Counted from the first letter of the stretch, positions 27,349 through 37,580 are shown. The stretch is DNA of 59,421 nucleotides from Clostridium senegalense JC122 (GCF_000285575.1 NZ_HE611050.1:1484205-1543625), one strand, 5' to 3'. A program made the numbers and translations. The notes: generated by a model not told the origin, from the letters alone.

Positions 27349-28350
27349 CTATAAATTATAAAGTTCTTTGAATTCCTCAATAAATTTTTTAAATTTGTCT
27401 TGTTCTTCTATAAGCTCTTCAATCTTCTTATTAAAAGTGCTTTGAATCCAATTAACCTCATTATAATAATATCTATTGGATAGACGCCAAAAACGTTGAG
27501 GAAACAATAAAAAAGCATATATAACCTTATATTCTTCCTCTTTTATTTTACTCTCAGAATTATATGAATCTATTATAAGCTTGGCAATGTTTAAATCCCA
27601 CTCTCTTCTTTTTAATACTTTCATTAAAAAATTCGCTATATCATAGGCTCTAACTTCTCTCTTGCAATAGTCAAAGTCAATAACATTAACATTATTTTTA
27701 TCATCTATAATAATGTTATGATAAGTATAATCATGATGGCAAAAACTCTTTTCTTCTTCTGCCTTTTTACATATTTCAAAATAATTAGAGCTGTTAAGGA
27801 CTGCTAATGCTTCTTTTCCTAGTTGTTTATAATAATCCACATTTTTTATATAATTCATGTCAAAATCACGTTTATGAGTCTTTTTTCTTCTTACCATTTC
27901 CCTCATCCTATCAAAAGATTTTATTCTTTTTTCCATAAGATGTGGCCATCTTCCTAAATCTGTTTTTAATTTACTGTTTTCTGGTGGTTCATATCCCTTT
28001 GATGCACTATGAAGCCTTGCTAAACTTTTACTAGCTATAATTAAATCTTCATCATTCTTAAAATCGCACTCTCTTCCATCTATCCATTGGGATAAGGTAT
28101 AAATATCTTCATTTACTAATGCATAGGGGTTTTCATCTTTGTTTAAATAATACCTATCTATGTTATGAAATCCATTTTTATATAAGTGCTCTTTAGCACC
28201 ATATACAAATAAAAGCTTTTGAGTGCCATAATTTATTTTTTTCAAGCATCTGGTTCCACTATCTGTTTTCAAGCAGTATACGCCTTTACTTGGTTTTATG
28301 CTTTCAATTTTCAAGTCAAATTGGCGCTCTATTTCAAATTCTCTCATCAT
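27349..28350 (-). CDS. CotS-family spore coat kinase-like protein (copy 1)
   Basis: A 333-aa protein of the CotS/YutH/HSK2-like APH kinase superfamily. The catalytic loop HHDYTYHN (H-x-D-x4-N) and metal-binding DFDYC are intact, as is an N-lobe lysine region (GTRCLKKI). CotS is an inner/outer coat protein of B. subtilis, co-encoded with glycosyltransferase CotSA; its substrate is unsettled, probably a sugar. The ATG at 28350 follows GGGAGGTG. It diverges from a GT4 glycosyltransferase gene 220 bases away. Confidence 0.88.
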   Translation of the reverse strand: MMREFEIERQFDLKIESIKPSKGVYCLKTDSGTRCLKKINYGTQKLLFVYGAKEHLYKNGFHNIDRYYLNKDENPYALVNEDIYTLSQWIDGRECDFKNDEDLIIASKSLARLHSASKGYEPPENSKLKTDLGRWPHLMEKRIKSFDRMREMVRRKKTHKRDFDMNYIKNVDYYKQLGKEALAVLNSSNYFEICKKAEEEKSFCHHDYTYHNIIIDDKNNVNVIDFDYCKREVRAYDIANFLMKVLKRREWDLNIAKLIIDSYNSESKIKEEEYKVIYAFLLFPQRFWRLSNRYYYNEVNWIQSTFNKKIEELIEEQDKFKKFIEEFKELYNL

Positions 28351-28573
28351 TTTTAACACCTCCCATATAATTTATATGTTTAATAACGGATAAATAGAAT
28401 TGCTTAATTTTAGCTAACCATTATATATTAAATTTTTATTAGCAACTAAGCTTTTTTAAAATTTAAAATAAAATTTAATGATTATAATACTATTTATTAA
28501 CATATTTTAATATAAATAGTTAATATACTTTAATTAGAAGAATTCACATACTGATTTATTAAGGAGTTTTATT

Positions 28574-29698
28574 ATGAAAATTGGAATAGATGCAAGAGCT
28601 GCAAAATGGTATAGAGGTACAGGAATTGGCACCTATACCTATCAGTTAATAAATTCACTCAATAACATAGATGATTTAAATAAGTACTTACTTTTTATTA
28701 ACTGCAATTATAATAATGATATAAAATTTAAAGATAACTTTATTTTAAAAACTGTAGCCGATAAAGAAGATTCTCAATTTTGGGATCAAGTAAATATTCC
28801 TAATACCATTTCAAATACGAACCTTGATATATATCACGTTCCTCAAAATGGTATAGGATTACCTATTCAAAAAAATTGTCCTTTTGTTATAACATTACAT
28901 GATACAATTCCTCTTCATATGCCTGAAACTGTAGGTGATAGATATTTATCTATATTTAATAGCAAAATGAAATGGATAGTAGATAACAGTGATGGAATAA
29001 TAACCGTATCAAATTTTTCAAAAGAAGATATAGCTAGAGATTTTAATTATCCTAAAGATAAAATTTTTGTTACACATCTTGCTAGCGAAAGTATTTACAA
29101 ACCACTTAATAAAACTATTTGTAAAAGCATTATTAGTAAATATTACAATTTACCTTCCAACTATATACTATATGTTGGCGGATTTAGCCCCAGAAAAAAT
29201 ATAGTTGGCCTTATAAAGGCATACAGCAAACTATCAAATAATATAAAAGAAAAACATAAGTTAGTCATTGCAGGTAACAAAGGTAAATCTTATTCTATCT
29301 ATAAAAAATGTGCTTGTGATTACAACGTTGAAAATGATGTTATATTTCCAGGTTTTATATCTATGAATCATATGCCTCATCTTTATAATTGTTCTAGTTT
29401 ATTCGTATATCCATCCTTCTATGAAGGTTTTGGATTGCCTCCAATCGAAGCTATGGCTTGTGGCATACCAGTAATTTCTTCTAATGTAACATCTATGCCT
29501 GAAATTATAGAAGATGCTGCCCTATTTTTTACTCCTGAAGACATTGACGAATTATCTGGTAAAATTGAAGAAGCGCTTTGTGATGAAACCATAAGAAATT
29601 CTTTAATTTTAAAAGGTTTTAAAAAATCTAATTCTCTTTCCTGGAATAATGCGGGTAAAAACACTTTATATGCTTATAACAAAATAATTTATGGTTAA
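28574..29698 (+). CDS. GT4 glycosyltransferase, CotSA-like (copy 1)
   Basis: A 374-aa GT-B-fold glycosyltransferase of family 4. The N-terminal acceptor domain begins [20 protein letters not shown]; the C-terminal donor domain has YVGGFSPRKN and the E-x7-E motif EGFGLPPIEAM. It probably transfers a nucleotide-activated sugar onto a spore-surface glycan, by analogy with CotSA. It is a clear paralogue of the gene at 32981, with the same length. AAGGAG lies 7 bases before the ATG. It ends at a bidirectional terminator. Confidence 0.9.
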   Translation: MKIGIDARAAKWYRGTGIGTYTYQLINSLNNIDDLNKYLLFINCNYNNDIKFKDNFILKTVADKEDSQFWDQVNIPNTISNTNLDIYHVPQNGIGLPIQKNCPFVITLHDTIPLHMPETVGDRYLSIFNSKMKWIVDNSDGIITVSNFSKEDIARDFNYPKDKIFVTHLASESIYKPLNKTICKSIISKYYNLPSNYILYVGGFSPRKNIVGLIKAYSKLSNNIKEKHKLVIAGNKGKSYSIYKKCACDYNVENDVIFPGFISMNHMPHLYNCSSLFVYPSFYEGFGLPPIEAMACGIPVISSNVTSMPEIIEDAALFFTPEDIDELSGKIEEALCDETIRNSLILKGFKKSNSLSWNNAGKNTLYAYNKIIYG

Positions 29699-29711
29699 AA
29701 ATTTTTATAAT

Positions 29712-29759
29712 AAAAAGGTATCTCAGTTTGATATTTATCATTTCATGAGATACCTTTTT
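29712..29759 (+). terminator. Bidirectional terminator between GT4 copy 1 and cotS copy 2
   Basis: AAAAAGGTATCTCA (29712-29725) pairs perfectly with 29746-29759 around a 20-base loop; A-run and T-run flanks allow use by both convergent genes. Confidence 0.85.
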
Positions 29760-29761
29760 TA

Positions 29762-30775
29762 TTATAAATTATAATGTATTTTAAAATCTTTCAAAAACTC
29801 TTCACGTTCTTCTTTGTAGCTAACTTTTCTTTTTAGTCTTAAAGTAAAAGTTTCTTCCTCCCACATTTTTTTTCTTTTATAATAATCTTTCACTATACTA
29901 TAAAAATCTTGTGGAAATACTAACATTCCATATAACATTTGAAAGTCTATTTCTTCTAGATTATAGAATTTATTATATTCCGTTATTAAATACTTTGCTT
30001 TTTTAAAGTTAAAAGCGAAATTTTTTAAAACTTTATTTATTAAATTACATAAATCATGCACTCTTAAATCTATTACTGCATAATCGAAATCAATAAAATG
30101 GATTTCATTATCTTTTATTATCATATTATGATAGACCAAATCATTATGGCATAACACAATTTTATCTTCCCAACTACATGCTTTTAAATATTGATATTCA
30201 TTTAAAAGTTTAATACTCTCATCCATACGTTTCAAATTATAATCTACATTTTCTAAAAATATTTTATCAAATTCACTTTTTTTCTCATATTTACTTACCA
30301 AGGATTTGAATATCTTTATTTCTTCTTTTTTTATTGTAAGATTTCCAATCAAAGTTCCAGGATTATATCTATATCCATTATTATCATATCTAAATCCTTC
30401 TGAAGCATTATGCATTTTAGCTAAGCTCGCAGCTACCATTTTTAACTCTATTGGATTGTTAAATTCGCATTCTCTTCCTTCAATTAAATTCATAACAATA
30501 TAATATTTATTATTATGTTTTGTGTAATAATTACCATAAATATTTTTCTCATATTCTATAACATTTGAAAACTTATTTTTCTTTAAATATTCCATAGCTT
30601 TACTTATAAAATCTAAGTGCTTTATATCATAATTTATTTGTTTTAAAACCTTATTTCCTTTATCAGTAAATAAAATAAACACTTTTCTTATTGGTATAAC
30701 ATCATATACTTTATAATTATATTTTTTAATCACCTCATCATATAAAGTGCATTCTTCGCTGTCAGCCCTAATCAT
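29762..30775 (-). CDS. CotS-family spore coat kinase-like protein (copy 2)
   Basis: A 337-aa CotS-like protein. The catalytic loop CHNDLVYHN and DFDYA metal site are intact. The order and spacing of motifs, including KMHNASEGFRYD and the C-terminal LVFPQDFYS, match copies 1 and 3. The start at ATG 30775 is preferred because GGGG sits right next to the earlier GTG at 30787. It is the last of three consecutive minus-strand CotS-related genes. Confidence 0.85.
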   Translation of the reverse strand: MIRADSEECTLYDEVIKKYNYKVYDVIPIRKVFILFTDKGNKVLKQINYDIKHLDFISKAMEYLKKNKFSNVIEYEKNIYGNYYTKHNNKYYIVMNLIEGRECEFNNPIELKMVAASLAKMHNASEGFRYDNNGYRYNPGTLIGNLTIKKEEIKIFKSLVSKYEKKSEFDKIFLENVDYNLKRMDESIKLLNEYQYLKACSWEDKIVLCHNDLVYHNMIIKDNEIHFIDFDYAVIDLRVHDLCNLINKVLKNFAFNFKKAKYLITEYNKFYNLEEIDFQMLYGMLVFPQDFYSIVKDYYKRKKMWEEETFTLRLKRKVSYKEEREEFLKDFKIHYNL

Positions 30776-30846
30776 AAGACAACTCACCCCACTTTTAAAG
30801 CTGTAATTTAGATTTTATATTTTTCAAGTATAGCTTTAATTGAATT

Positions 30847-31617
30847 TTAAATTTGTATCAGAGTTTCTCCATCTTCATCTATAGATTTATTCATTTTTCT
30901 TATATAATCTTCATCATTCCAATTTCTTTTATTTTTTCTATACTTGTCATAAATTTTCATAAACTCATGAGGATAAGACATCATCGCCAATATAAAATTT
31001 TCACTATCTTCTCCTAACCCTTCTATCCTACAAAAATGTTTTATATGCTCTTGCCATTTCAAATTTGCACCTTTTCTTTTTAATTTACTTAAAAGAAAAT
31101 ATCCATCCATTTCTACCATATTATAAGATATATCATAAAAGTTAACTATTTCAATACTCTTATTTTGTTGTAAATTATCAAAGCCAACATCAGTCAAACA
31201 TATTTCTACATTTTCCATACTTCGAGCTATTAGCTCTAGATAATTGTTATTATATATGTGTTCAATACATTTTTGAGCTCTTTGTAAGTTTTCATCTCCA
31301 TTTTTCTGTAAAAACTCTTCAAATGCTCCATCCGGTCCGTCTCTCTTTATTTTATCCATATGTTTATTTAGTCTTTTTATTTGAACCTTATATTCTTCAA
31401 CAGCTTTACAGGTATCATTGTTTATTCTATATTTTAAATAACCATTAAAACCACAAGCTTTTTTATGAAATTGATTTATGGTTTCAATTTGATTAAATAC
31501 CCTTTCATCTAATCCTCTTTTACTTAAAGATTCATTATCTTTTAAAATAAAATCTATTTTCTTTACACCTTTTTCTTTTAAATATTCTTGAAAATTGTCA
31601 TAAAAAAATCTTCTCAT
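30847..31617 (-). CDS. CotS-derived pseudokinase lacking the N-lobe and catalytic motifs
   Basis: A 256-aa protein that aligns by eye with the C-terminal two-thirds of its CotS neighbours: FHKKACGFNGY corresponds to LHSASKGYEPP, and MMSYPHEFMKIYDKYRKNKRNWNDEDY to the C-terminal LFPQRF... region. The N-lobe is absent. The catalytic H-x-D-x4-N is replaced by LTDVGFDNLQ, and the DFD site by NFYDIS. There is a strong GGGAGG box and no internal stop, so it looks maintained rather than decayed. I infer a structural or regulatory coat protein. Confidence 0.75.
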   Translation of the reverse strand: MRRFFYDNFQEYLKEKGVKKIDFILKDNESLSKRGLDERVFNQIETINQFHKKACGFNGYLKYRINNDTCKAVEEYKVQIKRLNKHMDKIKRDGPDGAFEEFLQKNGDENLQRAQKCIEHIYNNNYLELIARSMENVEICLTDVGFDNLQQNKSIEIVNFYDISYNMVEMDGYFLLSKLKRKGANLKWQEHIKHFCRIEGLGEDSENFILAMMSYPHEFMKIYDKYRKNKRNWNDEDYIRKMNKSIDEDGETLIQI

Positions 31618-31649
31618 TACTTAAAATACCTCCCATCCCAGTTATCTTT

Positions 31650-32651
31650 TTATAACTTATATCCTTTAAAAATATCTATAAATTCTTGTTTCTCATTTCT
31701 ATCATTTATATAAAGTTTTAATTTTTTCAAAAAAAATTCTTCACCCCATGATTGGTTTTCCCAATAATATTGAATTCCCCGTTGCCAATAATCTTGAGGA
31801 AATTCCATAAAAGATGCCATTATAAAAATATCATCTTGATTTAACTTATGAGTTTCCATATAAGCATAGAGCACTTCCTGTGCATTGGATATATCCCATC
31901 TACTATATTTCATTCTTCTTATAAGCAAACTGCTCAAATCATGAAGATATGAATCTAAAATGCAATAATCAAAATCTATAATGTTTATTCCATTTTGGTT
32001 AACTAATACATTATGATGGGCATAGTCATGATGACAAAACCCCTGTGATTTCACATGACTTTGCATAGTCTCCATATATTTAGAATTAAATAAATCATTT
32101 ATACTTTTTTCACATCGATTTAATTCTTCATCCATTATAGATAAATAAAGTCTATCAAATTCGCTCTTTTCAACTTTACTATCTATTCTTCTTTTAAAAT
32201 CTAATATCTCATTTCTTCGTATCTTATATGTTTCTATCCACCTAAACCAACCTACTCTAGGATTCATATTAGGCTTAATTACAAAACCTTCACTTTTATT
32301 ATGAAGTTCCCCTAACTTTCTAGCAGCATTTTTTACATCAATAACATTATTGTAATTACACTCTCTTACATTTATCCATTTAGTTAAATATCCATAATTA
32401 TTATCAAACTTTATATAATCACTACCTTCAGTAGTTTTTATAATCTCCGGTATATGTTCAAACTTATTATTCTGAAGATGCTTTATAGCACCTAATATAA
32501 ACATAAAATGCTCAAAATCGTATTTTATAATTTTTAGACAATATATATCTTCATCCGTCTCTATTCTGTAAACATTTTTATTTTTTTCTACATTTAGTAC
32601 ATTAAGATTATATTGTGATTTTATAAATTCTTCTATATTGGGGTTATTCAA
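31650..32651 (-). CDS. CotS-family spore coat kinase-like protein (copy 3)
   Basis: A 333-aa CotS-like protein with an intact loop HHDYAHHN and DFDYC metal site. Both resemble copy 1 more than copy 2. It starts with a TTG after AGGGAGGG and is followed after 32 bases by the pseudokinase, so the two are co-transcribed, probably with copy 2. It diverges from GT4 copy 2. Confidence 0.87.
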   Translation of the reverse strand: MNNPNIEEFIKSQYNLNVLNVEKNKNVYRIETDEDIYCLKIIKYDFEHFMFILGAIKHLQNNKFEHIPEIIKTTEGSDYIKFDNNYGYLTKWINVRECNYNNVIDVKNAARKLGELHNKSEGFVIKPNMNPRVGWFRWIETYKIRRNEILDFKRRIDSKVEKSEFDRLYLSIMDEELNRCEKSINDLFNSKYMETMQSHVKSQGFCHHDYAHHNVLVNQNGINIIDFDYCILDSYLHDLSSLLIRRMKYSRWDISNAQEVLYAYMETHKLNQDDIFIMASFMEFPQDYWQRGIQYYWENQSWGEEFFLKKLKLYINDRNEKQEFIDIFKGYKL

Positions 32652-32980
32652 AAGTATCCCTCCCTAAATTCCTTATATATGTAATATATGAATTTTTATG
32701 TTAATATGTGTTTTATTTTTTTAATTTGTAACATATATTTTCCATTATTCTAATATAGTAATATATACTTTTAAATTTTTTAAACATAATTAAAAATCAT
32801 AAATATAATAGGATTTATGTGCTTGCTATTAGTTTATATATTTTAATGATATTTAAATTAATTAACTTATATAACCTAAATTCTATTGATTTTTTAGTCT
32901 TATATTAACTTTTAACATATTTGCACTCTATTTTAGTTTACTTTTAATTTCACAAGAACTATTTTAAGGGGGATATTTTT
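32652..32980. other. Divergent promoter region between cotS copy 3 and GT4 copy 2
   Basis: AT-rich, no coding sequence. Divergent promoters must lie here, probably of the late mother-cell type, but I could not identify boxes with confidence. Confidence 0.5.
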
Positions 32981-34105
32981 ATGAAAATTGGGATTGATGC
33001 ACGTGGTATCAATTGGTATAACGGTACTGGTATAGGTACTTATACTGAAAATGTTTTAAAAAATTTAATCAATATAGATAATGATAATTATTATCACATT
33101 TATTGGTCAATGGATAATTATGAATGCTATCAAAAACCTAATACCAAAATCATATCAACATCTCGAAAACACCATAGATTTTTTCAAGATTATTTTTTTC
33201 CTTATGATTTAAAAAATCAAAATATAGATCTATACCATGTTCCCCAAAACGGTATAGGTCTTAGCAGTTCCATCAATTGCAAAAAAATCGTTACTATACA
33301 TGATTTAATTCCATATATAATGCCTGAAACTGTAGGCAGAGGCTACCTTTTAAAGTTTTTAAAAGAAATGCCTAATATAATAGATACTTCTCAAGGAATA
33401 ATCACAGTATCAGAATTTAGCAAAAGAGATATATTGAAATTTTTTCCTATAGATGAAAATAAGATATTTGTAACACCTCTAGCTGCTGATGCTAAATATA
33501 AGCCCCTAGATAAAATAATTTGCAAAAATATATTAAAGGAGAAATATAATATTTCTAAAAAATTCTTATTATATTTAGGTGGTTTCAGTGAACGAAAAAA
33601 TGTTAAATCATTGATAACTTCCTTTAGTAAGATATACAATAATTTAGATGATGATTATAATTTAGTTATTGTAGGTTCATATAAAGATGAATCTCAATAC
33701 TTAGTAAAACTAAGAGATAGTTTAGATATGAATGACAAAATAATATTTACTGGTTTTGTACCAGATGAAGATTTACCTATTTTTTATAATGGTTGCGAAA
33801 TATTTGTTTATCCTTCATTATATGAAGGGTTTGGACTTCCACCACTTGAAGCTATGAATTGTAAAACACCTGTTATTACATCTAATTTAACTTCAATTCC
33901 GGAAGTAGTTGGTGATGGAGGAATTTTGATTGATCCTTATAATTCTGATAAACTTGGCGATGCTATAGGCAATTTACTTAGCAATGAAACTTTAAAAAAT
34001 TATTATGCTGAAAAAGGATTTGAAAGGGCTCAAAATTTTTCATGGGAAAATACAGCTAAAAACACATTAAATATTTATAAAACTGTTTATGAAACAATTG
34101 TTTAA
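32981..34105 (+). CDS. GT4 glycosyltransferase, CotSA-like (copy 2)
   Basis: A 374-aa GT4-family glycosyltransferase, paralogous to the gene at 28574: [20 protein letters not shown] at the start, [10 protein letters not shown] in the donor domain and [11 protein letters not shown] with the E-x7-E pattern. Overall the two copies are clearly alike but diverged, so they may add different sugars. It has a GGGGG ribosome site 8 bases before the ATG and a hairpin terminator at its end. Confidence 0.9.
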   Translation: MKIGIDARGINWYNGTGIGTYTENVLKNLINIDNDNYYHIYWSMDNYECYQKPNTKIISTSRKHHRFFQDYFFPYDLKNQNIDLYHVPQNGIGLSSSINCKKIVTIHDLIPYIMPETVGRGYLLKFLKEMPNIIDTSQGIITVSEFSKRDILKFFPIDENKIFVTPLAADAKYKPLDKIICKNILKEKYNISKKFLLYLGGFSERKNVKSLITSFSKIYNNLDDDYNLVIVGSYKDESQYLVKLRDSLDMNDKIIFTGFVPDEDLPIFYNGCEIFVYPSLYEGFGLPPLEAMNCKTPVITSNLTSIPEVVGDGGILIDPYNSDKLGDAIGNLLSNETLKNYYAEKGFERAQNFSWENTAKNTLNIYKTVYETIV

Positions 34106-34467
34106 ATTAAAAAACTAAAAGTGTATGAACAAAGGTTCATACACTTTTAATTTAAGCATAATTAATAAATTAATAGATTAAATTATCTATTATATTTTTC
34201 ATATGCCTTGACGAATTAGTATTCAAAATATATTCCAAGTTTTTATGCCTATACAAATTTTAAATATTTAAAACTTTTAAAGTAATATATTATTACTTAT
34301 AAGGTTTCAAATTTACTTTTTAAATTATTTACCCCAAAATTTTAATATACAGATAATGAGACATGGTCCAACCCATCTGAAATTTAACACTATATCTTGT
34401 ATAAGAATATTTTAAGGTTATTAAATAAATTTAAATTGAAGTTTCTTTCCCTATAATACTCTATAAC
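34106..34467. other. Intergenic region with terminator of GT4 copy 2
   Basis: After the terminator hairpin (34116-34149) I see no gene in about 310 bases; no open frame of note on either strand. Confidence 0.5.
34116..34149 (+). terminator. Terminator of GT4 copy 2
   Basis: TAAAAGTGTATGAAC (34116-34130) pairs perfectly with 34135-34149 around a four-base loop. Confidence 0.8.
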
Positions 34468-35381
34468 TTATAACTTCATATTTTTTACATACCATTTGGA
34501 AAAAATATAATCTTCTTTAAAACCTATATCTTTATAAAGCTCACATGCACCATTATTTGAACTCATAACTAGCAACCTCATTGTTAATATGTCTTTAGCT
34601 ATAAAATCATCTATAAATTTATATAATACTTGTCTTCCAATGCCGCGGCCTCTATATTCTTCTAAAATGCCTATGTTATCTATCCAACCAACATTATCAA
34701 CTTCTGCTAACATATATATTCCTATTGGAATATTTTTTTCATATATTATACCTAAAAGTTTTTCGTTTTCTTTATAAATTTCCAAAAACTCTATAGCATT
34801 ATCTTTAGTTATAGTACCTGCATTAATACTTCCCTTAAATGATTTATTATACAGTTCAACAAAAGTATCTAAATTTTTTAGTTCTAGCTTTTTTAAAATT
34901 ATATTACTATTTTTAATATATTTAAGTTTTTTTATAACATTATATTTCATAACAATAGCATCATATTTCTTTATAAATCCATATCTAACAAAAAATTTTT
35001 CTATTTCAAATATGTCAGATTTAATACCTAATGAAATTTCTATTGCCATTTCTTTTCTACAAATATCAATTGCTTTCTTTAACAAAACTTCAAATTGTTT
35101 CTCACAGTTTTCTATAATTCCAAAATTAAAATAAGTTTCAGTTATATATCCAACCCCACAATTTCTAATTTCCTTTGTTATTACACCAATAACTGCTACT
35201 ATATTCCTATCATCTACTATAGTTAAAATTTGATTACCAAATTTAAATACATCACTTTCAAAAAATCTGTCATTTCATCAAAAGTTTTAGTATAACTCTT
35301 ATCACATTGAAGAATTAAATTATATAAATTTTCTTTCAAATCTTTTGATAATTCATTAAAACTTTTTATCTTAGCAGTCAT
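34468..35381 (-). pseudogene. GNAT acetyltransferase with a one-base frameshift
   Basis: The full gene runs from ATG 35381 (AAAGGAG 6 bases upstream). The first frame stops after about 50 codons; the second frame restores a continuous protein of about 300 aa if the six-base A/T run at 35260-35265 had one more base (joining TDF to FESDVFKFG). The second half carries the GNAT acetyl-CoA loop in YRGRGIGRQVLY and a C-terminal NNGACELYKDIGF. Two tandem GNAT-like halves are likely. The downstream frame alone has an in-frame start at 35085. Acceptor unknown; a coat-sugar or small-molecule substrate is possible. Confidence 0.75.
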
Positions 35382-35473
35382 CAATACTCCTTTTATTTAA
35401 ATATTTTTATAATATTATATATTTACATTATAACATGAAATTTACCATAAAAAAGTAAAATATTTTTTAATTT

Positions 35474-36226
35474 CTATTTGTCAAAAACTATAGATTTTCC
35501 AAAAGCAAAAAATTCTCTTGCATACATTACTGGAACCAAATACCATCTAGTACTACTAGTATATAATCTAACATTTTTATATTCATTTCGACTCGCTAGC
35601 ATTTTGCTTCTTGCGCCATGAAAATCTGTTGTTACAATTGTAATATCCTTTTCTCCTATTTCTGTACCAGTTATATTCTCTATTATAACCTTAGAATACT
35701 TAAAATTTTCATAAGTATTTGTAGACTTATTCTCCATAATAATCCTATTGTCATCCATTCCCTTAGTTACTAAATACCTTTTCATACCTTCTGCTTCACT
35801 AATATTTTCATTAGGACCTTTTCCACCAGATACTACTATTACACCTTCAAAATTAGTTTTATTTATATAATCAAGTGTAGAATTTAATCTATCCTTTAGT
35901 GTAGTGCTTAATGTTTCTCCTTTAATACCTGCTCCTAATACAATTATATAATCACAATGTTCTATGCTTTTTTTGGGATATAAAATTATATACGACTCTG
36001 TTACGATAAATATCAAAATGCAAACAATTACAACAGTTTTTATAACCTTTTGTATTTTATTTTTTGCATTATAGGAAAATATTTTTTCTCTAAATTTTCC
36101 ATATAATATAAGAGCAATACCTATAATTAAATAAAAACTACTAAAAGTAATGTAACCCAAAATCATATTTATACATAAAAAATATCCTATACATAAAATA
36201 CCTAAAATAAAAAATAATCTTTTCAT
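35474..36226 (-). CDS. YdcF-family (DUF218) membrane protein
   Basis: A 250-aa protein with two or three N-terminal hydrophobic segments (about residues 5-40 and 62-85) and a DUF218 domain from about residue 95: IIVLGAGIKGETLST, VVSGGKGPNENISEAEGMKRYL and ENKSTNTYENFKYS. The family includes SanA and ElyC, linked to envelope or polysaccharide-lipid carrier metabolism. It lies beside manC and the coat-glycan genes, which fits an envelope role. Confidence 0.88.
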   Translation of the reverse strand: MKRLFFILGILCIGYFLCINMILGYITFSSFYLIIGIALILYGKFREKIFSYNAKNKIQKVIKTVVIVCILIFIVTESYIILYPKKSIEHCDYIIVLGAGIKGETLSTTLKDRLNSTLDYINKTNFEGVIVVSGGKGPNENISEAEGMKRYLVTKGMDDNRIIMENKSTNTYENFKYSKVIIENITGTEIGEKDITIVTTDFHGARSKMLASRNEYKNVRLYTSSTRWYLVPVMYAREFFAFGKSIVFDK

Positions 36227-36348
36227 CTCCGCTCCTAATCAACATAATTAATTCTATACATAACATAATAACATACTTGCTTTATACTAACTTACACTTT
36301 ATAAATTTTTATTTTTTATTCTCAATTCTTACTTTAAATTTTTATAAT

Positions 36349-36386
36349 AAAAAACACTAACAATTAAATAATTGATAGTGTTTTTT
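36349..36386 (-). terminator. Terminator of manC
   Basis: AAAAAACACTAACAATT pairs with AATTGATAGTGTTTTTT (one mismatch), with a T-rich exit on the minus strand. Confidence 0.8.
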
Positions 36387-36404
36387 ATAGATATCAAAAC
36401 TATA

Positions 36405-37472
36405 TTATAAAAATTCTTTTAACCCTTCCTGCTCCTTAATAGAATTTAATAAATATTTCATTTCTTGATCCTTCGACTTATCCATCACAAGTATAACATC
36501 CCCCGCATCTACAATAACCAAATCTTTTAGTCCAAAGCCAATAATTAGTTTATCTTTACCAAATATTGAACAGTTTTCACTTTCATCTAAAAATGATGGC
36601 CCTGATATATTGTTACCTTTTTTTTGTTTTAAAAATCTAGTTAATGCATTGAAACTTCCTATATCATCCCAAACAAAACCACATTTTATAACATATGCCT
36701 TTCTAGTTTTTTGCATAATTCCAAAATCTACAGATATACCATCAATCTTTTGATACTGTTCGCTTATAATCTTTTCTTCATCATCTTCTCCAATACTTTG
36801 ATATATTTTATTTATACATTCATACATTTTAGGGAGATATCTTTGCATCTCTCTTAAATATATATCAGCCCTCCATACAAACATTCCACTGTTCCATAAA
36901 TAAGTCCCTTTCAATAGAAAGTCTTTAGCCACTTCTGAATTTGGTTTTTCTGTAAATCGTTCCACTCTAAACGTTGGTATCGCAGCTACAACTGGTCTTC
37001 CCATTTCTATATACCCATATCCAGTTTCTGGTCTAGTAGGATTTACCCCTATTGTTACAAGCCCTCTTTTTTTATCTGCTATTTCTATTGCTTGATTTAT
37101 AGTTTCTGCAAACTGCTTTTCACCTTCAATATAGTGATCAGATGGTAACACTACCATAACAGCTTCTTTATCTTTTTTTAGAAGCTTTGCAGCAGACAAA
37201 CCTATACAAGTAGCAGTCTCTTTATTCTCAGGCTCCATAAATATATTTTCCTTATTTATTTCAGGCAACTCCTCATATATTTTATCTATATATTCTTTAT
37301 TAGTAACAACAAAGATATTTTCTCTATCGATTATTGGCTTAATCCTATCAACAGTATTTCTAAGAAAACTTTTATTGTTTACAGTTTTTAAAAACTGTTT
37401 TGGATTATCTGATCTTGATAAGGGATATAATCTTGTTCCTTTTCCACCTGCTAAGATTAATGCATATAACAA
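36405..37472 (-). CDS. manC: Mannose-1-phosphate guanylyltransferase
   Basis: It makes GDP-mannose from mannose 1-phosphate and GTP. The 355-aa monofunctional form has no C-terminal isomerase domain. The GGKGTRLYPLSR nucleotide loop and FTEKPN catalytic lysine motif are present, as are LPSDHYI and LWNSGMFVWR. The start is TTG with AAAGGTGA upstream. GDP-mannose is a plausible donor for the GT4 enzymes nearby, though the gene is its own unit and could also serve other glycans. Confidence 0.92.
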   Translation of the reverse strand: MLYALILAGGKGTRLYPLSRSDNPKQFLKTVNNKSFLRNTVDRIKPIIDRENIFVVTNKEYIDKIYEELPEINKENIFMEPENKETATCIGLSAAKLLKKDKEAVMVVLPSDHYIEGEKQFAETINQAIEIADKKRGLVTIGVNPTRPETGYGYIEMGRPVVAAIPTFRVERFTEKPNSEVAKDFLLKGTYLWNSGMFVWRADIYLREMQRYLPKMYECINKIYQSIGEDDEEKIISEQYQKIDGISVDFGIMQKTRKAYVIKCGFVWDDIGSFNALTRFLKQKKGNNISGPSFLDESENCSIFGKDKLIIGFGLKDLVIVDAGDVILVMDKSKDQEMKYLLNSIKEQEGLKEFL

Positions 37473-37580
37473 AATATCACCTTTATTTATTGCTTAATTC
37501 TATTTTATGTAAATCTTATTTTTTTTGTGATAGTCTTCTGCATAATTTTTGTTAATTAATTTATTTTTTTGTTAATATAT

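Noticed and set aside
28500-28573. Late-sporulation sigma promoter before GT4 copy 1
   Set aside because: A CATAC-like -10 is present, but the spacing to any -35-like box does not fit the known sigma-E or sigma-K pattern.
30847-31617. Frameshift as the cause of the short CotS-like protein
   Set aside because: The space to the next gene is only 32 bases, with a strong ribosome site before the ATG, so no missing N-lobe can be hidden there.
34150-34467. Possible decayed gene after GT4 copy 2
   Set aside because: No frame shows recognisable protein sequence or a ribosome site; it reads as plain AT-rich spacer.
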